Shown here piece after piece: positions 1-9,089 of a DNA stretch of 64,000 bases. Position numbers and translations under genes: made by a program. The stretch is from Synechococcus sp. CBW1002. Its GTDB lineage: Bacteria; Cyanobacteriota; Cyanobacteriia; PCC-6307; Cyanobiaceae. Position 1 is the stretch's first letter. Each line of letters starts with the position of its first letter. Below the pieces are notes generated by a model, which was not told the DNA's origin, did not search any database, and worked only from the letters and a program-made list of their open reading frames with translations. The stretch is taken from positions 1,178,001 to 1,242,000 of the forward strand of contig NZ_CP060398.1 in the NCBI RefSeq assembly GCF_015840915.1. The letters run 5' to 3'.

Positions 1-1853
1 AGGCGCGAGTGTTCGAGAAAACGACCGATCACGCTCACCACCTGGATGTTCTCGCTGATGCCCTCCACTCCGGGCCTGAGGCAGCACATGCCACGGATCA
101 CCAGCTCGATTTTCACACCGGCCTGGGAGGCTTCGTAGAGCAGGCCAATGATCGCCGGATCAACCAGCGCATTCATCTTGGCCCGGATGTGACCACCCTG
201 GCCAGCCTTGGCGAGGTCAATCTCGCGGCGGATCAGCGCCTCCATGCCCTTGCGCAGGGTGACCGGCGCCACCAGCAACTTGCGGAAACTCTGTTGTTTC
301 GAGAAGCCGGTGAGGTAATTGAACAGCTCCACCAGGTCCTGGCCGAAATCGGTGTGGGAGGTCAGCAGTCCCACGTCGGTGTAGAGGCTGGAGGTGCGGG
401 AGTTGTAGTTGCCGGTGCCGATATGCACATAACTGCGCAGAATCTGCTTCTCCTTGCGCACCACCAGCAGGATCTTGGTGTGTGTCTTCAGACCGAGCAC
501 CCCGTACACCACATGCACGCCGGAGCGTTCCAGCCGCCGGGCCCACTGGATGTTGTTGTCTTCATCGAAGCGGGCCTTGAGTTCCACCAGGGCCATCACC
601 TGCTTGCCGTTCTCTGCCGCCCGGATCAGGGCGGCCACCACCGCCGAATCCTTTGACGTGCGATAGAGCGTCATCTTGATCGCCAGCACCGACGGGTCGT
701 CGGCGGCCTGGTTGAGGAACTCCTCGACCGAGGTGGCGAACAGGTCATAGGGATGGTGCAGCAGCACATCGCCCTGGCGAATCGTCGCGAAGATGCTCTG
801 GAAGTCCTCCTCCTTCAGCGAGCCGTCGTCCAGATGGCTGCGCTGCGCCCGCGCCAGCGCCGGCACGGTGCGGCCCTGGAAGGGCTTGTCTTTCAGCTGG
901 GGCAAGGGGATCGCCAGCAGGCTCATCAGGTCATCGAGGCCGAGTGGACCGTTGACGCGGTAGAGGTCCTGCGCCTCCACGTTCATCCCTTCCATGAGCA
1001 CGTGGATCACGTCATCGGGCATTTCGTCGGCCACCTCAAGCCGCACCACCTCGCCGCCCTTGCGCCGCTTGCGCAGGCCCTCCTGCAGGGCCTCCATCAG
1101 GTCGTCGGCCTCAAGGTCGCGCAGCTCCAGGTCAGCGTCGCGGGTGACTCGGAAGAAGTAGTGCCCCTCGATCGTCATGCCCGGGAACAGCAGTTGCAGG
1201 TTGAAGGCCACCACCTGCTCCAGCGGCACCGCGGTGAACACCGGCTTGGGCCGCTTGCCGCTCAGATCGCTGGGGATCTCCACGAAGCGGGGCAGGATCT
1301 TCTGGGGAACCTTGACCCGCGCGAACTGCTGCTGGCCCGTGTCTGGGTCGCGCACCAGGGCCGCCACGTTGAGGCTGAGGTTGCTCACGAACGGGAAGGG
1401 ATGGGCCGGATCCACCGCCAGGGGGGTCAGAACCGGGAAGATGGCGGTCTGAAAGGTGTGATCCACCCACTGCCGCTGGCGGTTGCTGAGGTTGGCGTAA
1501 TCGATCAGATGGACGCCGTACTCGGTCAGCTGGTTCTTGAGCGAATGACGGTAGTGCTGCTGCTGCAGATCCAGCAGAGGGCGGAGTTTGGCCTGAATCG
1601 CCTCCAGCTGCTGCAGGGGTGTGCGGCCATCGTCGCTGAGGCTGGTGACTCCGGCTTCGAGTTGCGACTTCAGCGACGCCACCCGCACCATGAAGAACTC
1701 ATCGAGGTTGTTGCTGAAGATGGCGCTGAACTTGGCCTGCTCCAGCAGCGGGGTGTGTTCATTCAGCGCCTGGGCCAGCACGCGCCGATTGAAATCGATC
1801 CAGCTCAGCTCGCGGTTGATGTAGAGCTCGGCAGCGACGGCGGGCTCGCCCAT
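1..1853 (-). CDS. ppk1: Polyphosphate kinase 1, 3' end cut by window edge
   Basis: The reverse strand is open from an ATG at 1853 to the left edge, giving 617 of the roughly 700 residues of a PPK1. The enzyme reversibly makes polyphosphate from ATP. The N-terminus reads ELYINRELSWIDFNRRVL, the classic PPK1 start, followed by NNLDEFFMVRVA. Near residue 456 is KTHTKILL, the HxK element that carries the autophosphorylated histidine in the family (PLD-like fold), then HIGTGNYN and LYTDVGLLT. The second HxK motif lies beyond the edge. Long plus-strand frames over this stretch are antisense shadows. The gene diverges from nothing upstream; the MFS gene on the same strand ends 67 bp before its start. 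Confidence 0.95.
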   Translation of the reverse strand, partial: MGEPAVAAELYINRELSWIDFNRRVLAQALNEHTPLLEQAKFSAIFSNNLDEFFMVRVASLKSQLEAGVTSLSDDGRTPLQQLEAIQAKLRPLLDLQQQHYRHSLKNQLTEYGVHLIDYANLSNRQRQWVDHTFQTAIFPVLTPLAVDPAHPFPFVSNLSLNVAALVRDPDTGQQQFARVKVPQKILPRFVEIPSDLSGKRPKPVFTAVPLEQVVAFNLQLLFPGMTIEGHYFFRVTRDADLELRDLEADDLMEALQEGLRKRRKGGEVVRLEVADEMPDDVIHVLMEGMNVEAQDLYRVNGPLGLDDLMSLLAIPLPQLKDKPFQGRTVPALARAQRSHLDDGSLKEEDFQSIFATIRQGDVLLHHPYDLFATSVEEFLNQAADDPSVLAIKMTLYRTSKDSAVVAALIRAAENGKQVMALVELKARFDEDNNIQWARRLERSGVHVVYGVLGLKTHTKILLVVRKEKQILRSYVHIGTGNYNSRTSSLYTDVGLLTSHTDFGQDLVELFNYLTGFSKQQSFRKLLVAPVTLRKGMEALIRREIDLAKAGQGGHIRAKMNALVDPAIIGLLYEASQAGVKIELVIRGMCCLRPGVEGISENIQVVSVIGRFLEHSR

Positions 1854-1920
1854 GGTGTTCTGCTGTCGGCGGTGCTGACGCGACGCACGCTGCCGGTTCC
1901 TCTCCGGCAACGTAGCAATC

Positions 1921-3180
1921 TCACTCCGTTGCTCCCGGTGACGCCGTTGCTTGACCGGGCAGCCCCCCGGCCACCAGCAGGGCCACCCCCACCATCAACA
2001 CGGTGCCGAACCAGAAGGGGCTTTGCTGCCCCACGGTTTCGTAGGCCAGGCCCGCCAGCGGAGGCCCCACGAAGCCGGTGAGGCTCTGCAGGCCCTGGAG
2101 GCTGCCCAGGGCGGCTCCCTGACCAGCCTCATCGAGCCGGCGGGAGACGAGGCTGCGCAGGCTGGGGGTGACCAGACCGGTGCCGGTGGCCAGGATCGCC
2201 AGGGCGATGAACACCTGCGGCTGGGCGTTGCCGACCGTGGTCAGCAGGATCAGCAGAAACCCCACGATCACCAAGCCGATGCCCGCCAGAGTGAGGCGCC
2301 ATTCACCGAAGCGCTGCACCAGCGGTCCGATCAGGCCGCCCTGCACCAGGGTGGCCACCACACCCACCACCAGGAAGGCCAGCGCCGAGGTGGTGGGTCC
2401 CCAGCCGAAGGCCTGCTTGAAATAGAGCACCAGCACGGCCGTGAAGCCGTTGAAGGCCAGAAAAAACAGGAAGAAGGCCGCACTCAGGCGACGCACCTGC
2501 GGGTTGGCGAGCACCCGCGCCAGCTGGGCGAAGGGTTGCAGATCGCGCTTGCGCGGCAGGGGTGATCGGGCCTCTGGCGGATGGGTTTCGGGCAGCAGCA
2601 GGACCACCAGCACCAGGTTGAGGGCGGCGATCGCCACGGCCAGCAGCAACGGCAGGGTGATGGTGATCCCGGCCAGGGCGCCCCCCAGCGCCGGTCCGAG
2701 GATGAAGCCCAGCCCGAAGGCCACCCCGATCAGCCCGAAGGCCTTGGCCCGCTGTTCCGGTGCCGAGATGTCCGCCAGCACCGCAGCGGCGGTGGCGGCG
2801 GTGCCGCCGCTCACCCCATCGATCAGCCGCGCCGCGAACAACAGCCCCAGGGGCCAGCCGGCCGCCGCCGCCGCTGGCCAGAGGCTGGCCCAGGGCAAGG
2901 CCAGGGTGAGGGCAAACAGGCTCAGCCCCAGCAGGGAGCCCGTCACGCAGACCATGATCACCGGCCTGCGGCCGTAGCGGTCGCTCAGGGCGCCGATCAG
3001 CGGTGTGAAGCCGAACTGGGCCAGGGCATAACTTCCGGCCAGCAGCCCCAGCACCCGTCCGTCATTGGTGATCCCCGCCAGCAGGTAGGGCAGCAGCGGA
3101 AACACGATGCTCTCGCCCAGCCGGTCGTTGAGCAGGGTGATGAAGACGCACAGGAGGGTGGAGGGGCGCGTCCAGCGCAC
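1921..3180 (-). CDS. MFS drug:H+ antiporter (TetA-like, 12 TM)
   Basis: Predicted 419-residue inner-membrane transporter. Between TM2 and TM3 it has the MFS motif A, GALSDRYGRRP, and in TM5 the antiporter motif C, GFILGPALGG, both typical of DHA1 multidrug/tetracycline exporters. The frame stays open far upstream, but that part is arginine/proline-rich and overlaps the divergent sdhC gene. I therefore chose the GTG at 3180 (MRWTRPSTLLCVFITLLNDR), just before the first membrane segment. The substrate cannot be told from sequence. It ends 67 bp before ppk1 on the same strand and diverges from sdhC with about 30 bp between starts. Confidence 0.88.
   Translation of the reverse strand: MRWTRPSTLLCVFITLLNDRLGESIVFPLLPYLLAGITNDGRVLGLLAGSYALAQFGFTPLIGALSDRYGRRPVIMVCVTGSLLGLSLFALTLALPWASLWPAAAAAGWPLGLLFAARLIDGVSGGTAATAAAVLADISAPEQRAKAFGLIGVAFGLGFILGPALGGALAGITITLPLLLAVAIAALNLVLVVLLLPETHPPEARSPLPRKRDLQPFAQLARVLANPQVRRLSAAFFLFFLAFNGFTAVLVLYFKQAFGWGPTTSALAFLVVGVVATLVQGGLIGPLVQRFGEWRLTLAGIGLVIVGFLLILLTTVGNAQPQVFIALAILATGTGLVTPSLRSLVSRRLDEAGQGAALGSLQGLQSLTGFVGPPLAGLAYETVGQQSPFWFGTVLMVGVALLVAGGLPGQATASPGATE
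2627..2634. repeat. HIP1 octamer (GCGATCGC), one of several
   Basis: The palindrome GCGATCGC, highly iterated in many cyanobacterial genomes, is seen here and at 5423, 7910, 10496, 11287 and 15538, mostly extended by a flanking G or C. It supports the cyanobacterial assignment of the core region. Confidence 0.85.
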
Positions 3181-3212
3181 GGCGAGGGGCCCAGGGGGGT
3201 CCTCACATTCCC

Positions 3213-3938
3213 ATGGCCCTCTGCAAGGGAGGCGCGCTGGGCGCCACCATGGGGGTCGCTGTCGCCGCGCCATCCATGGACGCAGGAGCCGAGGGGGCGG
3301 CCATCCGGCCGATGATCGCCGTGCTCGGCCTGGCCTTGGTGCTCTTCCTGGTGCTGCACCTGGCGGGTGTGGGGGTGGCCCTGATCGATCCGGACGCCTT
3401 CGGCCGGCTGGTGGCCGTTCTGCACAGCGCCTGGTGGTTGCCGCCGCTGGAGCTGGCCCTGGCGGCGGTCGGGCTCGGCCATGGCCTGGCGGCGCTCCTG
3501 CGGGTGAGCCGCAACGCCCGCGCCGCCGGTGCGCAGCGGCCCCTGGTTCTGCGCAGTCGCCGGGCCGCCGCCGGGCCCGCGGAGGCCCTCGCGGCCCTGG
3601 CGGCCCGCATTGCACCCTGGAGTGGCGCCCTGCTGCTGCTGTTCCTGGTGGTGCATCTGCTGCAGTTGCGCTGGCACCGTCCACCGGCCGCGGCGGAGCT
3701 CGCGGCCCTGCGGGCCGTGCTTGCGAACCCCGGCGTGCTGCTGCTCTACGGGGCGGCCGGTGCGGCGGCGGGCCTGCATCTGCTGCATGGCGTCGAGAGC
3801 GCCCATCGCAGCCTCGGCTGGCTCGATCCCGCCAACGCCGGTCCCATCCGCATGGCCGGTCGGTGGCTGGCGCTGCTGCTGGGGGGCGGCTTCACGCTGC
3901 TGCCGCTGGCGCTGGTGCTGCAGGGGGTGGGCCGATGA
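3213..3938 (+). CDS. sdhC: Succinate dehydrogenase/fumarate reductase cytochrome b subunit
   Basis: Predicted membrane anchor of a class B succinate:quinone oxidoreductase, about 230 residues with five hydrophobic segments. Histidines in or near helices (VLHLAGVG, LHSAWWLP, VVHLLQL, LHLLHGVESAH) are candidate heme ligands, as in the di-heme cytochrome b558 family. In-frame ATGs at 3249, 3276 and 3312 are alternative starts; the true start is uncertain. Its TGA overlaps the ATG of sdhA by four bases (ATGA), so the subunits are translationally coupled in the order sdhC-sdhA-sdhB seen in Bacillus/Wolinella-type complexes. Confidence 0.82.
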   Translation: MALCKGGALGATMGVAVAAPSMDAGAEGAAIRPMIAVLGLALVLFLVLHLAGVGVALIDPDAFGRLVAVLHSAWWLPPLELALAAVGLGHGLAALLRVSRNARAAGAQRPLVLRSRRAAAGPAEALAALAARIAPWSGALLLLFLVVHLLQLRWHRPPAAAELAALRAVLANPGVLLLYGAAGAAAGLHLLHGVESAHRSLGWLDPANAGPIRMAGRWLALLLGGGFTLLPLALVLQGVGR

Positions 3939-5902
3939 CGGCAGCCCCCATGGCGAACGCCTCCCCTGACGATCTCCGGCTGGATCCGTGCCTGCCGGCG
4001 GGGCCGCTGGCCACGGCCTGGGAGCGCACCCTGCTGGATCTGCCACGGATCAGCCCGGCCAACAAACGGGGTCTGCGGGTGCTGGTGGTGGGCAGCGGCC
4101 TGGCGGGGGCCTCGGCCGCCGCCACCCTGGCGGAGCAGGGCTACGCGGTGGACGTGGTCACCTATCACGACAGCCCCCGCAGGGCCCATTCGGTGGCGGC
4201 CCAGGGGGGCATCAATGCCGCCAAGAATTACGCCGGCGATGGCGACAGCATCGAACGGCTGTTCCGCGACACGGTCAAAGGAGGCGACTTCCGTGCTCGC
4301 GAGGCCGGCTGCCATCGCCTGGCGGAGATCAGCGGCCGCCTGATCGACCACTGCGTCGCCCAGGGGGTGCCCTTCGCCCGGGAGTACGGCGGCACCCTCG
4401 CCAACCGCAGCTTCGGCGGTGCCCTGGTCAGCCGCACCTTCTATGCCCGCGGCCAGACGGGCCAGCAGCTGTTGTATGGCGCCGTTCAGGCCCTGCTGCG
4501 GCAGGTGGAGGCCGGTCGGGTGCGCCTGCTCTGCCGGCGCGACATGCTCGATCTGATCACGGTCGACGGCGTCGCCCGGGGCGTGGTGTGCCGCCACCAG
4601 CTCAGTGGCGCCCTGGAGTGCCACACCGCCCACGCCGTGCTGCTGGCCAGTGGTGGCTATTCCAACGTCTATTTCCTTTCCACCAATGCGGTGAAGTCGA
4701 ATGCCACCGCGCTCTGGTGCGCCCATCGCCGCGGCGCCTGGTTCGCCAACCCCTGCTTCACCCAGGTCCACCCCACCTGCATCCCCAGCGGCGGCGCCTT
4801 CCAGAGCAAGCTCACCCTGATGAGCGAGAGCCTGCGTAACGACGGGCGGGTGTGGCTGCCCCTGCGGCCCGGCGACGACCGGCCGCCGGCGGAGATTCCC
4901 GAGGCCGAGCGCGACTACTTCCTCGAACGTCACTACCCCACCTACGGCAATCTCGTGCCCCGCGATGTGGCCTCCCGCCGGGCGCGCGAACGCTTTCTCG
5001 CCGGCCAGGGGGTCGGCCCCGGCGATGGCGGCTCCGGCGGCGCCCAGGGGGTGTATCTCGACCTGGCCGAGGCGATCGCCCGTGATGGCCGGGCCGCGAT
5101 CGAGGCCCGCTACGGCAACCTGCTGCAGATGTATGCGCGCATCACCGGCGAGGATCCCTTCGCCAGGCCGCTGCGCATCGCTCCCGCTCCCCACTACACG
5201 ATGGGCGGGCTCTGGGTGGACTACCACCTGATGAGCACGATTCCCGGTCTGTTTGTGCTGGGGGAGGCCAATTTCTCCGAGCATGGTGCCAATCGGCTCG
5301 GGGCCAGCGCCCTGATGCAGGGCCTGGCGGATGGCTATGTCATTGCCCCGGCCACGGTGACGGCCTGGCTGGCGGGGCATCCCCAACCGGAGGTGGGGCC
5401 CGAGCACCCGGCCTGCCGCGCGGCGATCGCGGCCGTGCGCGCCCGGATCGATCACCTCACGGCGATCGGCGGCAGCAGCTCGGTGGATGGGCTGCATCGC
5501 GAGCTGGGGCTGTTGATGCTCGATGTCTGTGGCATCAGCCGCCAGGCCGACGGCCTGCGTCGCGGGCTGGAGGAGGTGGCGCAGCTGACGCGGCGTTTCC
5601 ACGACGATCTCCGCCTGCCCGTGGTGGATACCCCCATCCAGGGCGAACTGGAGAAGGCCCTGCGGCTGGAGGATTTCCTCGGCCTGGCTGATCTGATGCT
5701 GCGCGATGCCCTGGCCCGGGAGGAATCCTGTGGGGCCCATTTCCGCGAGGAGCACCAGAGCGAAACCGGCGAAGCCCTGCGTGACGACGCCCATTTCGCC
5801 CACATCGCCGCCTGGGAGCATCGCCAGGGCAGCGTGCCGCAGCGCCACATTGAGCCCCTCCGCTTCAGCACCGTGGTTCCCCAGGCGCGTGACTACCGAT
5901 GA
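3935..5902 (+). CDS. sdhA: Succinate dehydrogenase flavoprotein subunit
   Basis: Predicted 655-residue FAD subunit that interconverts succinate and fumarate. The dinucleotide fold is VLVVGSGLAGASAA near residue 50. HSVAAQGGINAA near residue 84 contains the histidine expected to hold FAD covalently. The catalytic region reads FTQVHPTCIP, and GEANFSEHGANRLGASAL is the conserved C-terminal FAD-binding segment. The start ATG at 3935 overlaps the sdhC stop; the frame is open further upstream, but that portion is antisense-like and overlaps sdhC. The stop overlaps the sdhB start by four bases. Length and motifs are those of the Wolinella/Bacillus-type enzyme. Confidence 0.93.
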   Translation: MTAAPMANASPDDLRLDPCLPAGPLATAWERTLLDLPRISPANKRGLRVLVVGSGLAGASAAATLAEQGYAVDVVTYHDSPRRAHSVAAQGGINAAKNYAGDGDSIERLFRDTVKGGDFRAREAGCHRLAEISGRLIDHCVAQGVPFAREYGGTLANRSFGGALVSRTFYARGQTGQQLLYGAVQALLRQVEAGRVRLLCRRDMLDLITVDGVARGVVCRHQLSGALECHTAHAVLLASGGYSNVYFLSTNAVKSNATALWCAHRRGAWFANPCFTQVHPTCIPSGGAFQSKLTLMSESLRNDGRVWLPLRPGDDRPPAEIPEAERDYFLERHYPTYGNLVPRDVASRRARERFLAGQGVGPGDGGSGGAQGVYLDLAEAIARDGRAAIEARYGNLLQMYARITGEDPFARPLRIAPAPHYTMGGLWVDYHLMSTIPGLFVLGEANFSEHGANRLGASALMQGLADGYVIAPATVTAWLAGHPQPEVGPEHPACRAAIAAVRARIDHLTAIGGSSSVDGLHRELGLLMLDVCGISRQADGLRRGLEEVAQLTRRFHDDLRLPVVDTPIQGELEKALRLEDFLGLADLMLRDALAREESCGAHFREEHQSETGEALRDDAHFAHIAAWEHRQGSVPQRHIEPLRFSTVVPQARDYR

Positions 5903-6648
5903 GCCGCACCCTCTGCCTCACCCTGCGGATCTGGCGCCAGGCCGGCCCGGATGCTCCCGGGGGCTTCGAGAGCCATCGGCTCGAGGGAGTGTCTGCCGAT
6001 CTCTCCCTGCTGGAGGCCCTCGATCAGCTCAATGAGCAGCTGATCGCCGCCGGCCAGAGGCCCGTGGGCTTCGATCACGACTGCCGCGAAGGCATCTGCG
6101 GCAGCTGCGGCTTTCTGGTGAACGGCCAGGCCCACGGACCCCTCGCCGCCACCACGGTCTGCCAGCTGTATCTGCGCCACATCGACGACGGCGCCACGCT
6201 GGTGCTCGAGCCCTGGCGGGCCAGGGCCTTTCCGGTGCTGCAGGATCTCTGCGTCGATCGCTCCGGCTTCGATCGGATCCTGGCGGCGGGGGGCTACTGC
6301 TCCGTGAACACCGGCAGTGCGCCGGAGGCCAACACGATGCTGATCGGGCGCGAGCAGGCGGCCTCGGCCTTCGACACGGCCACCTGCATCGGCTGCGGAG
6401 CCTGCGTGGCCAGCTGCCGCAACGCCTCCGCCAGCCTCTTCGTGGCGGCCAAGCTGGCCCACCTCGGCCAGTTGCCCCAGGGCCAGCCGGAGCGAGGGCA
6501 GCGGGCCCGCGCCCTGCAGCAGCGCATGGCAGACGAAGGCTTCGGCAGCTGCAGCAACACCCTGGAGTGCGAGGCGGTCTGCCCCCAGCAGATCTCCGCC
6601 GACTGGATCAGCTGGATGCACCGGGAGGCCCGGCATCACGCTGGCTGA
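5899..6648 (+). CDS. sdhB: Succinate dehydrogenase iron-sulfur subunit
   Basis: Predicted 249-residue electron-transfer subunit linking SdhA to SdhC. The plant-ferredoxin-type [2Fe-2S] site is [11 protein letters not shown] followed by a later Cys (TTVCQLY). [11 protein letters not shown] and the later LECEAVCP supply cysteines for the [4Fe-4S] and [3Fe-4S] clusters. The ATG overlaps the sdhA stop (ATGA), completing a three-gene operon. The next gene, moaC, starts 38 bp downstream with a weak TTG start, so it may be read through from this operon. Confidence 0.93.
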   Translation: MSRTLCLTLRIWRQAGPDAPGGFESHRLEGVSADLSLLEALDQLNEQLIAAGQRPVGFDHDCREGICGSCGFLVNGQAHGPLAATTVCQLYLRHIDDGATLVLEPWRARAFPVLQDLCVDRSGFDRILAAGGYCSVNTGSAPEANTMLIGREQAASAFDTATCIGCGACVASCRNASASLFVAAKLAHLGQLPQGQPERGQRARALQQRMADEGFGSCSNTLECEAVCPQQISADWISWMHREARHHAG

Positions 6649-6685
6649 GGCGCGCCATGATCAAGTCTGTGGCGCTTTCGGTGCC

Positions 6686-7222
6686 TTGAACGCAACTCCA
6701 GCTCCACGATCCGCGTCAGAGCCGATCCCCTCGCTGAGCCACCTCAACGCCGCCGGCGAGGTGCACATGGTGGAGGTGGGTGATCGGCCCGCCACCGATC
6801 GCCGTGCCGTGGCCGAAGGCTTTCTTGCCATGGAGCCGGCGGTGCTGGCCCTGGTGCTGGAGGGCCGGGCCCCCAAGGGCGACGTGCTGGCGGTGGCACG
6901 GGTGGCGGCGATCCTGGCCGCCAAGCGCACCTGGGAGCTGATCCCCCTCTGCCATCCGATCGCCCTGAGCGGTGTGGGGGTGCGGATCGAACCTGCCGCC
7001 GATGGCAGCGGCCTGCGGCTGGAGGCGACGACCCGCACCACCGCCCCCACCGGCGTGGAGATGGAGGCCCTCACCGCCGTGCAGGTGGGGCTGCTCACCC
7101 TCTACGACATGCTCAAATCCGCCGATCCGGCGATGACGATCGGCCCGGTGCGGCTTCTCACCAAGGAAGGGGGACGCCATGGCCCCTGGCAGCGCCCATC
7201 GGTCAGCCCTGCCCCAGGCTGA
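6686..7222 (+). CDS. moaC: Cyclic pyranopterin monophosphate synthase
   Basis: Predicted 178-residue MoaC, which works with MoaA to convert GTP to cyclic pyranopterin monophosphate in molybdopterin synthesis. Family motifs are present: [16 protein letters not shown] at the N-terminus, LIPLCHPI in the middle, and [14 protein letters not shown] near the C-terminus with the conserved Asp-Met-x-Lys. The first usable start in frame is a TTG at 6686; no ATG occurs in frame before the conserved region. Other Mo-cofactor genes in the window are moeA (7688), moaDE (15072-15894) and moaB (23004). Confidence 0.93.
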   Translation: MNATPAPRSASEPIPSLSHLNAAGEVHMVEVGDRPATDRRAVAEGFLAMEPAVLALVLEGRAPKGDVLAVARVAAILAAKRTWELIPLCHPIALSGVGVRIEPAADGSGLRLEATTRTTAPTGVEMEALTAVQVGLLTLYDMLKSADPAMTIGPVRLLTKEGGRHGPWQRPSVSPAPG

Positions 7223-7283
7223 ACCTCGCGCCCCCTGTCCTGAGGGCGCCCCTTCGATCCCGGCCACCCCCTCGCGCCCAGTC

Positions 7284-7670
7284 ATGGTCAAGCCCGTCTT
7301 CGTGACCACCACCTTCACGATTGAGGGTTACGCGATTCGTGAGTACAAGGGCATCGTGCGCGGCATCGTGGTGCGCTCGCCCACCCTGATCCAGGGTTTT
7401 CTCGGTGGCCTCAAGTCGATGATCGGCGGCCGCATCGGTGCCTACACCGAGATGTGTGAACAGACCCGCCAGCAGGCCTACGACCAGATGGTGGCCCATG
7501 CCCGCCAGCTCGGCGCCAATGCCATCGTGGGCACCCGCTACGACGGCTCCGAGGTGGAGAGCGGCGCCACCGGTGCCACCGAAGTTCTGTGTTATGGCAC
7601 GGCCGTAGTGGTGGAGCGCCTCGCTGCCGGGCCGCCGCCGGTGCCCACGTCGCCCTTTCCGCCCACCTGA
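7284..7670 (+). CDS. YbjQ/UPF0145-family protein
   Basis: Predicted 128-residue protein of the YbjQ (UPF0145, putative heavy-metal-binding) family. The signature pattern is visible: VFVTTTFTIEGY at the N-terminus, a strongly conserved middle (YKGIVRGIVVRS), a helix with ARQLGANAIVGTRYD, and CYGTAVVV at the end. The members form pentameric rings; no biochemical role is established. The ATG at 7284 directly precedes the conserved segment; the open frame before it is proline-rich and overlaps moaC. It sits between moaC and moeA, 17 bp before moeA, and is probably co-transcribed with them. Confidence 0.85.
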   Translation: MVKPVFVTTTFTIEGYAIREYKGIVRGIVVRSPTLIQGFLGGLKSMIGGRIGAYTEMCEQTRQQAYDQMVAHARQLGANAIVGTRYDGSEVESGATGATEVLCYGTAVVVERLAAGPPPVPTSPFPPT

Positions 7671-7687
7671 GCCCATCCCCGCCGCCG

Positions 7688-8971
7688 ATGTCGTCTGCCC
7701 TTCCCGCCGGCCTGCCGACGCCGGCCGATCCCTTCCCGCCCGAGGGCCTGCCCCTCGAGCAGGCGCGGCGTCTGGTGCTGGAGAGCCTGCAGCCCCTGGC
7801 CGGCTGCCGCACCCTGCCCCTGGAGCAGTGTCTCGGGCGGGTGTGCGCCGCGGCGGTGATCGCCCCGGCGGCGGTGCCGGGCTTTCGGGCCTCGATCCTG
7901 GATGGCTACGCGATCGCCAGCCCAACGGCGGAACCCGGCCAGTGCTGGCCGCTGGTGGGGCGTTCCGCCGCGGGAGCTCCGTTCGATCGGGCCTTGGAGC
8001 CCCACGAGGCGATCCGCATCCTCACTGGTGCCCCCCTGCCGCAGGGCGCCGTGCGGGTGCTGCCCCAGGAGCTGGTGGTCGTGGAGGCCGGCGAGCTGCG
8101 CTTGCTGCAGGCCCCCGGTGCCAACCCCTGGATCCGCAGCGCCGAGGAAGAGGCGGCACCGGGCCAGCAGCTGCTGGCCTGCGGTGAGCGGCTGGGGCCG
8201 GCCGATCTGGCCCGGCTGGCGGGCTGCGGCGTGGCGGAGCTGGCCGTCGCGCCCCGGCCGCGGCTGGGTCTGCTGGTGAGCGGCGATGAACTGGTGCCGG
8301 CGGGAACACCGCGCGGCCCCGGCCAGATCTGGGAGAGCAACGGCACCCTGCTGGCGAGCCTGTGCCAGCGGCTTGGCTACCCCCTGCTGGAGCGGCGGGT
8401 GGTGGGCGATGATCCGATCGCGCTGCGCCAGGCGCTGGCCGATCTGGCGGCCTGCTGCGACGTGGTGGTCAGCACCGGCGGGGTGTCCGCCGGCGACACC
8501 GACTGGATCCGGCCGCTGCTGGCGGAGCTTGGCTCGGTGGCCTTCTGGAAGCTGTTTCTCAAGCCGGGCCGGCCCTTTGCCTACGGGACACTGCAGCGTC
8601 CTGCCCGGGGCGGCAGCGTGCCGTTCTTCGGACTGCCGGGCAATCCGGTGGCAGCGGCGATCACGGCGCTGCAGCTGCTCTGGCCGGCGCTGCAGCAGCT
8701 CGAGGGTGCTGAGCCCGATCCGTTGCCCCGCTTGCGGGTCAGGCTGGCGGGGCCGTTGAAGCGTGGTGCCGGACGCCCGGAACTGGCCCGGGCCCGCCTG
8801 ACGGTGGGTCCCGCCGGTGAGCTCCTGGCGGTGGTGGAGGGCTCCCAGGCCTCCTCCCGCATCGGTTCGCTCCAGGGTGCCGATCTGTTGCTGGAGATCC
8901 CGGCGGAGCTCGGCAGCCTCACGGCCGGTCAGGAACTCTGGGCCCAGCTGCTGCGCTTGCCCCTGTTCTGA
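7688..8971 (+). CDS. moeA: Molybdopterin molybdenumtransferase
   Basis: Predicted 427-residue MoeA, which inserts molybdate into adenylylated molybdopterin. Motifs: the N-terminal ASILDGYAIAS with the conserved Asp-Gly-Tyr-Ala, the SGDELV segment, VVVSTGGVSAGDTDW (MoCF-binding domain) and FGLPGNPVAA. The ATG at 7688 gives the usual MoeA N-terminus and begins 17 bp after the YbjQ-family gene. About 118 bp separate it from spsA downstream, so spsA probably has its own promoter. Confidence 0.93.
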   Translation: MSSALPAGLPTPADPFPPEGLPLEQARRLVLESLQPLAGCRTLPLEQCLGRVCAAAVIAPAAVPGFRASILDGYAIASPTAEPGQCWPLVGRSAAGAPFDRALEPHEAIRILTGAPLPQGAVRVLPQELVVVEAGELRLLQAPGANPWIRSAEEEAAPGQQLLACGERLGPADLARLAGCGVAELAVAPRPRLGLLVSGDELVPAGTPRGPGQIWESNGTLLASLCQRLGYPLLERRVVGDDPIALRQALADLAACCDVVVSTGGVSAGDTDWIRPLLAELGSVAFWKLFLKPGRPFAYGTLQRPARGGSVPFFGLPGNPVAAAITALQLLWPALQQLEGAEPDPLPRLRVRLAGPLKRGAGRPELARARLTVGPAGELLAVVEGSQASSRIGSLQGADLLLEIPAELGSLTAGQELWAQLLRLPLF

Positions 8972-9089
8972 GGTCGTTCAGTGGGGTCAGACCCGTGATC
9001 GGCTGGTGGGCATTGGCGTGTGGACCTCACCTTGTGAAAGGCACCAGTCCTGAGCAGGCTGGCTTCAGGTCTTTGATGCGCTTGGCTCC

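Noticed and set aside
9-2081. Long plus-strand reading frames of 200-440 codons at the left end
   Set aside because: They are histidine/glutamine-rich antisense shadows of ppk1 and the MFS gene, whose minus-strand frames carry clear family motifs.
1921-3684. A 587-residue version of the MFS protein
   Set aside because: The first 168 residues are low-complexity Arg/Pro/Ala and overlap sdhC antisense; the transporter starts naturally at GTG 3180.
3107-5902. A 931-residue SdhA with an N-terminal extension
   Set aside because: The extension overlaps sdhC out of frame and has no domain; the ATGA overlap at 3935 gives the usual SdhA length.
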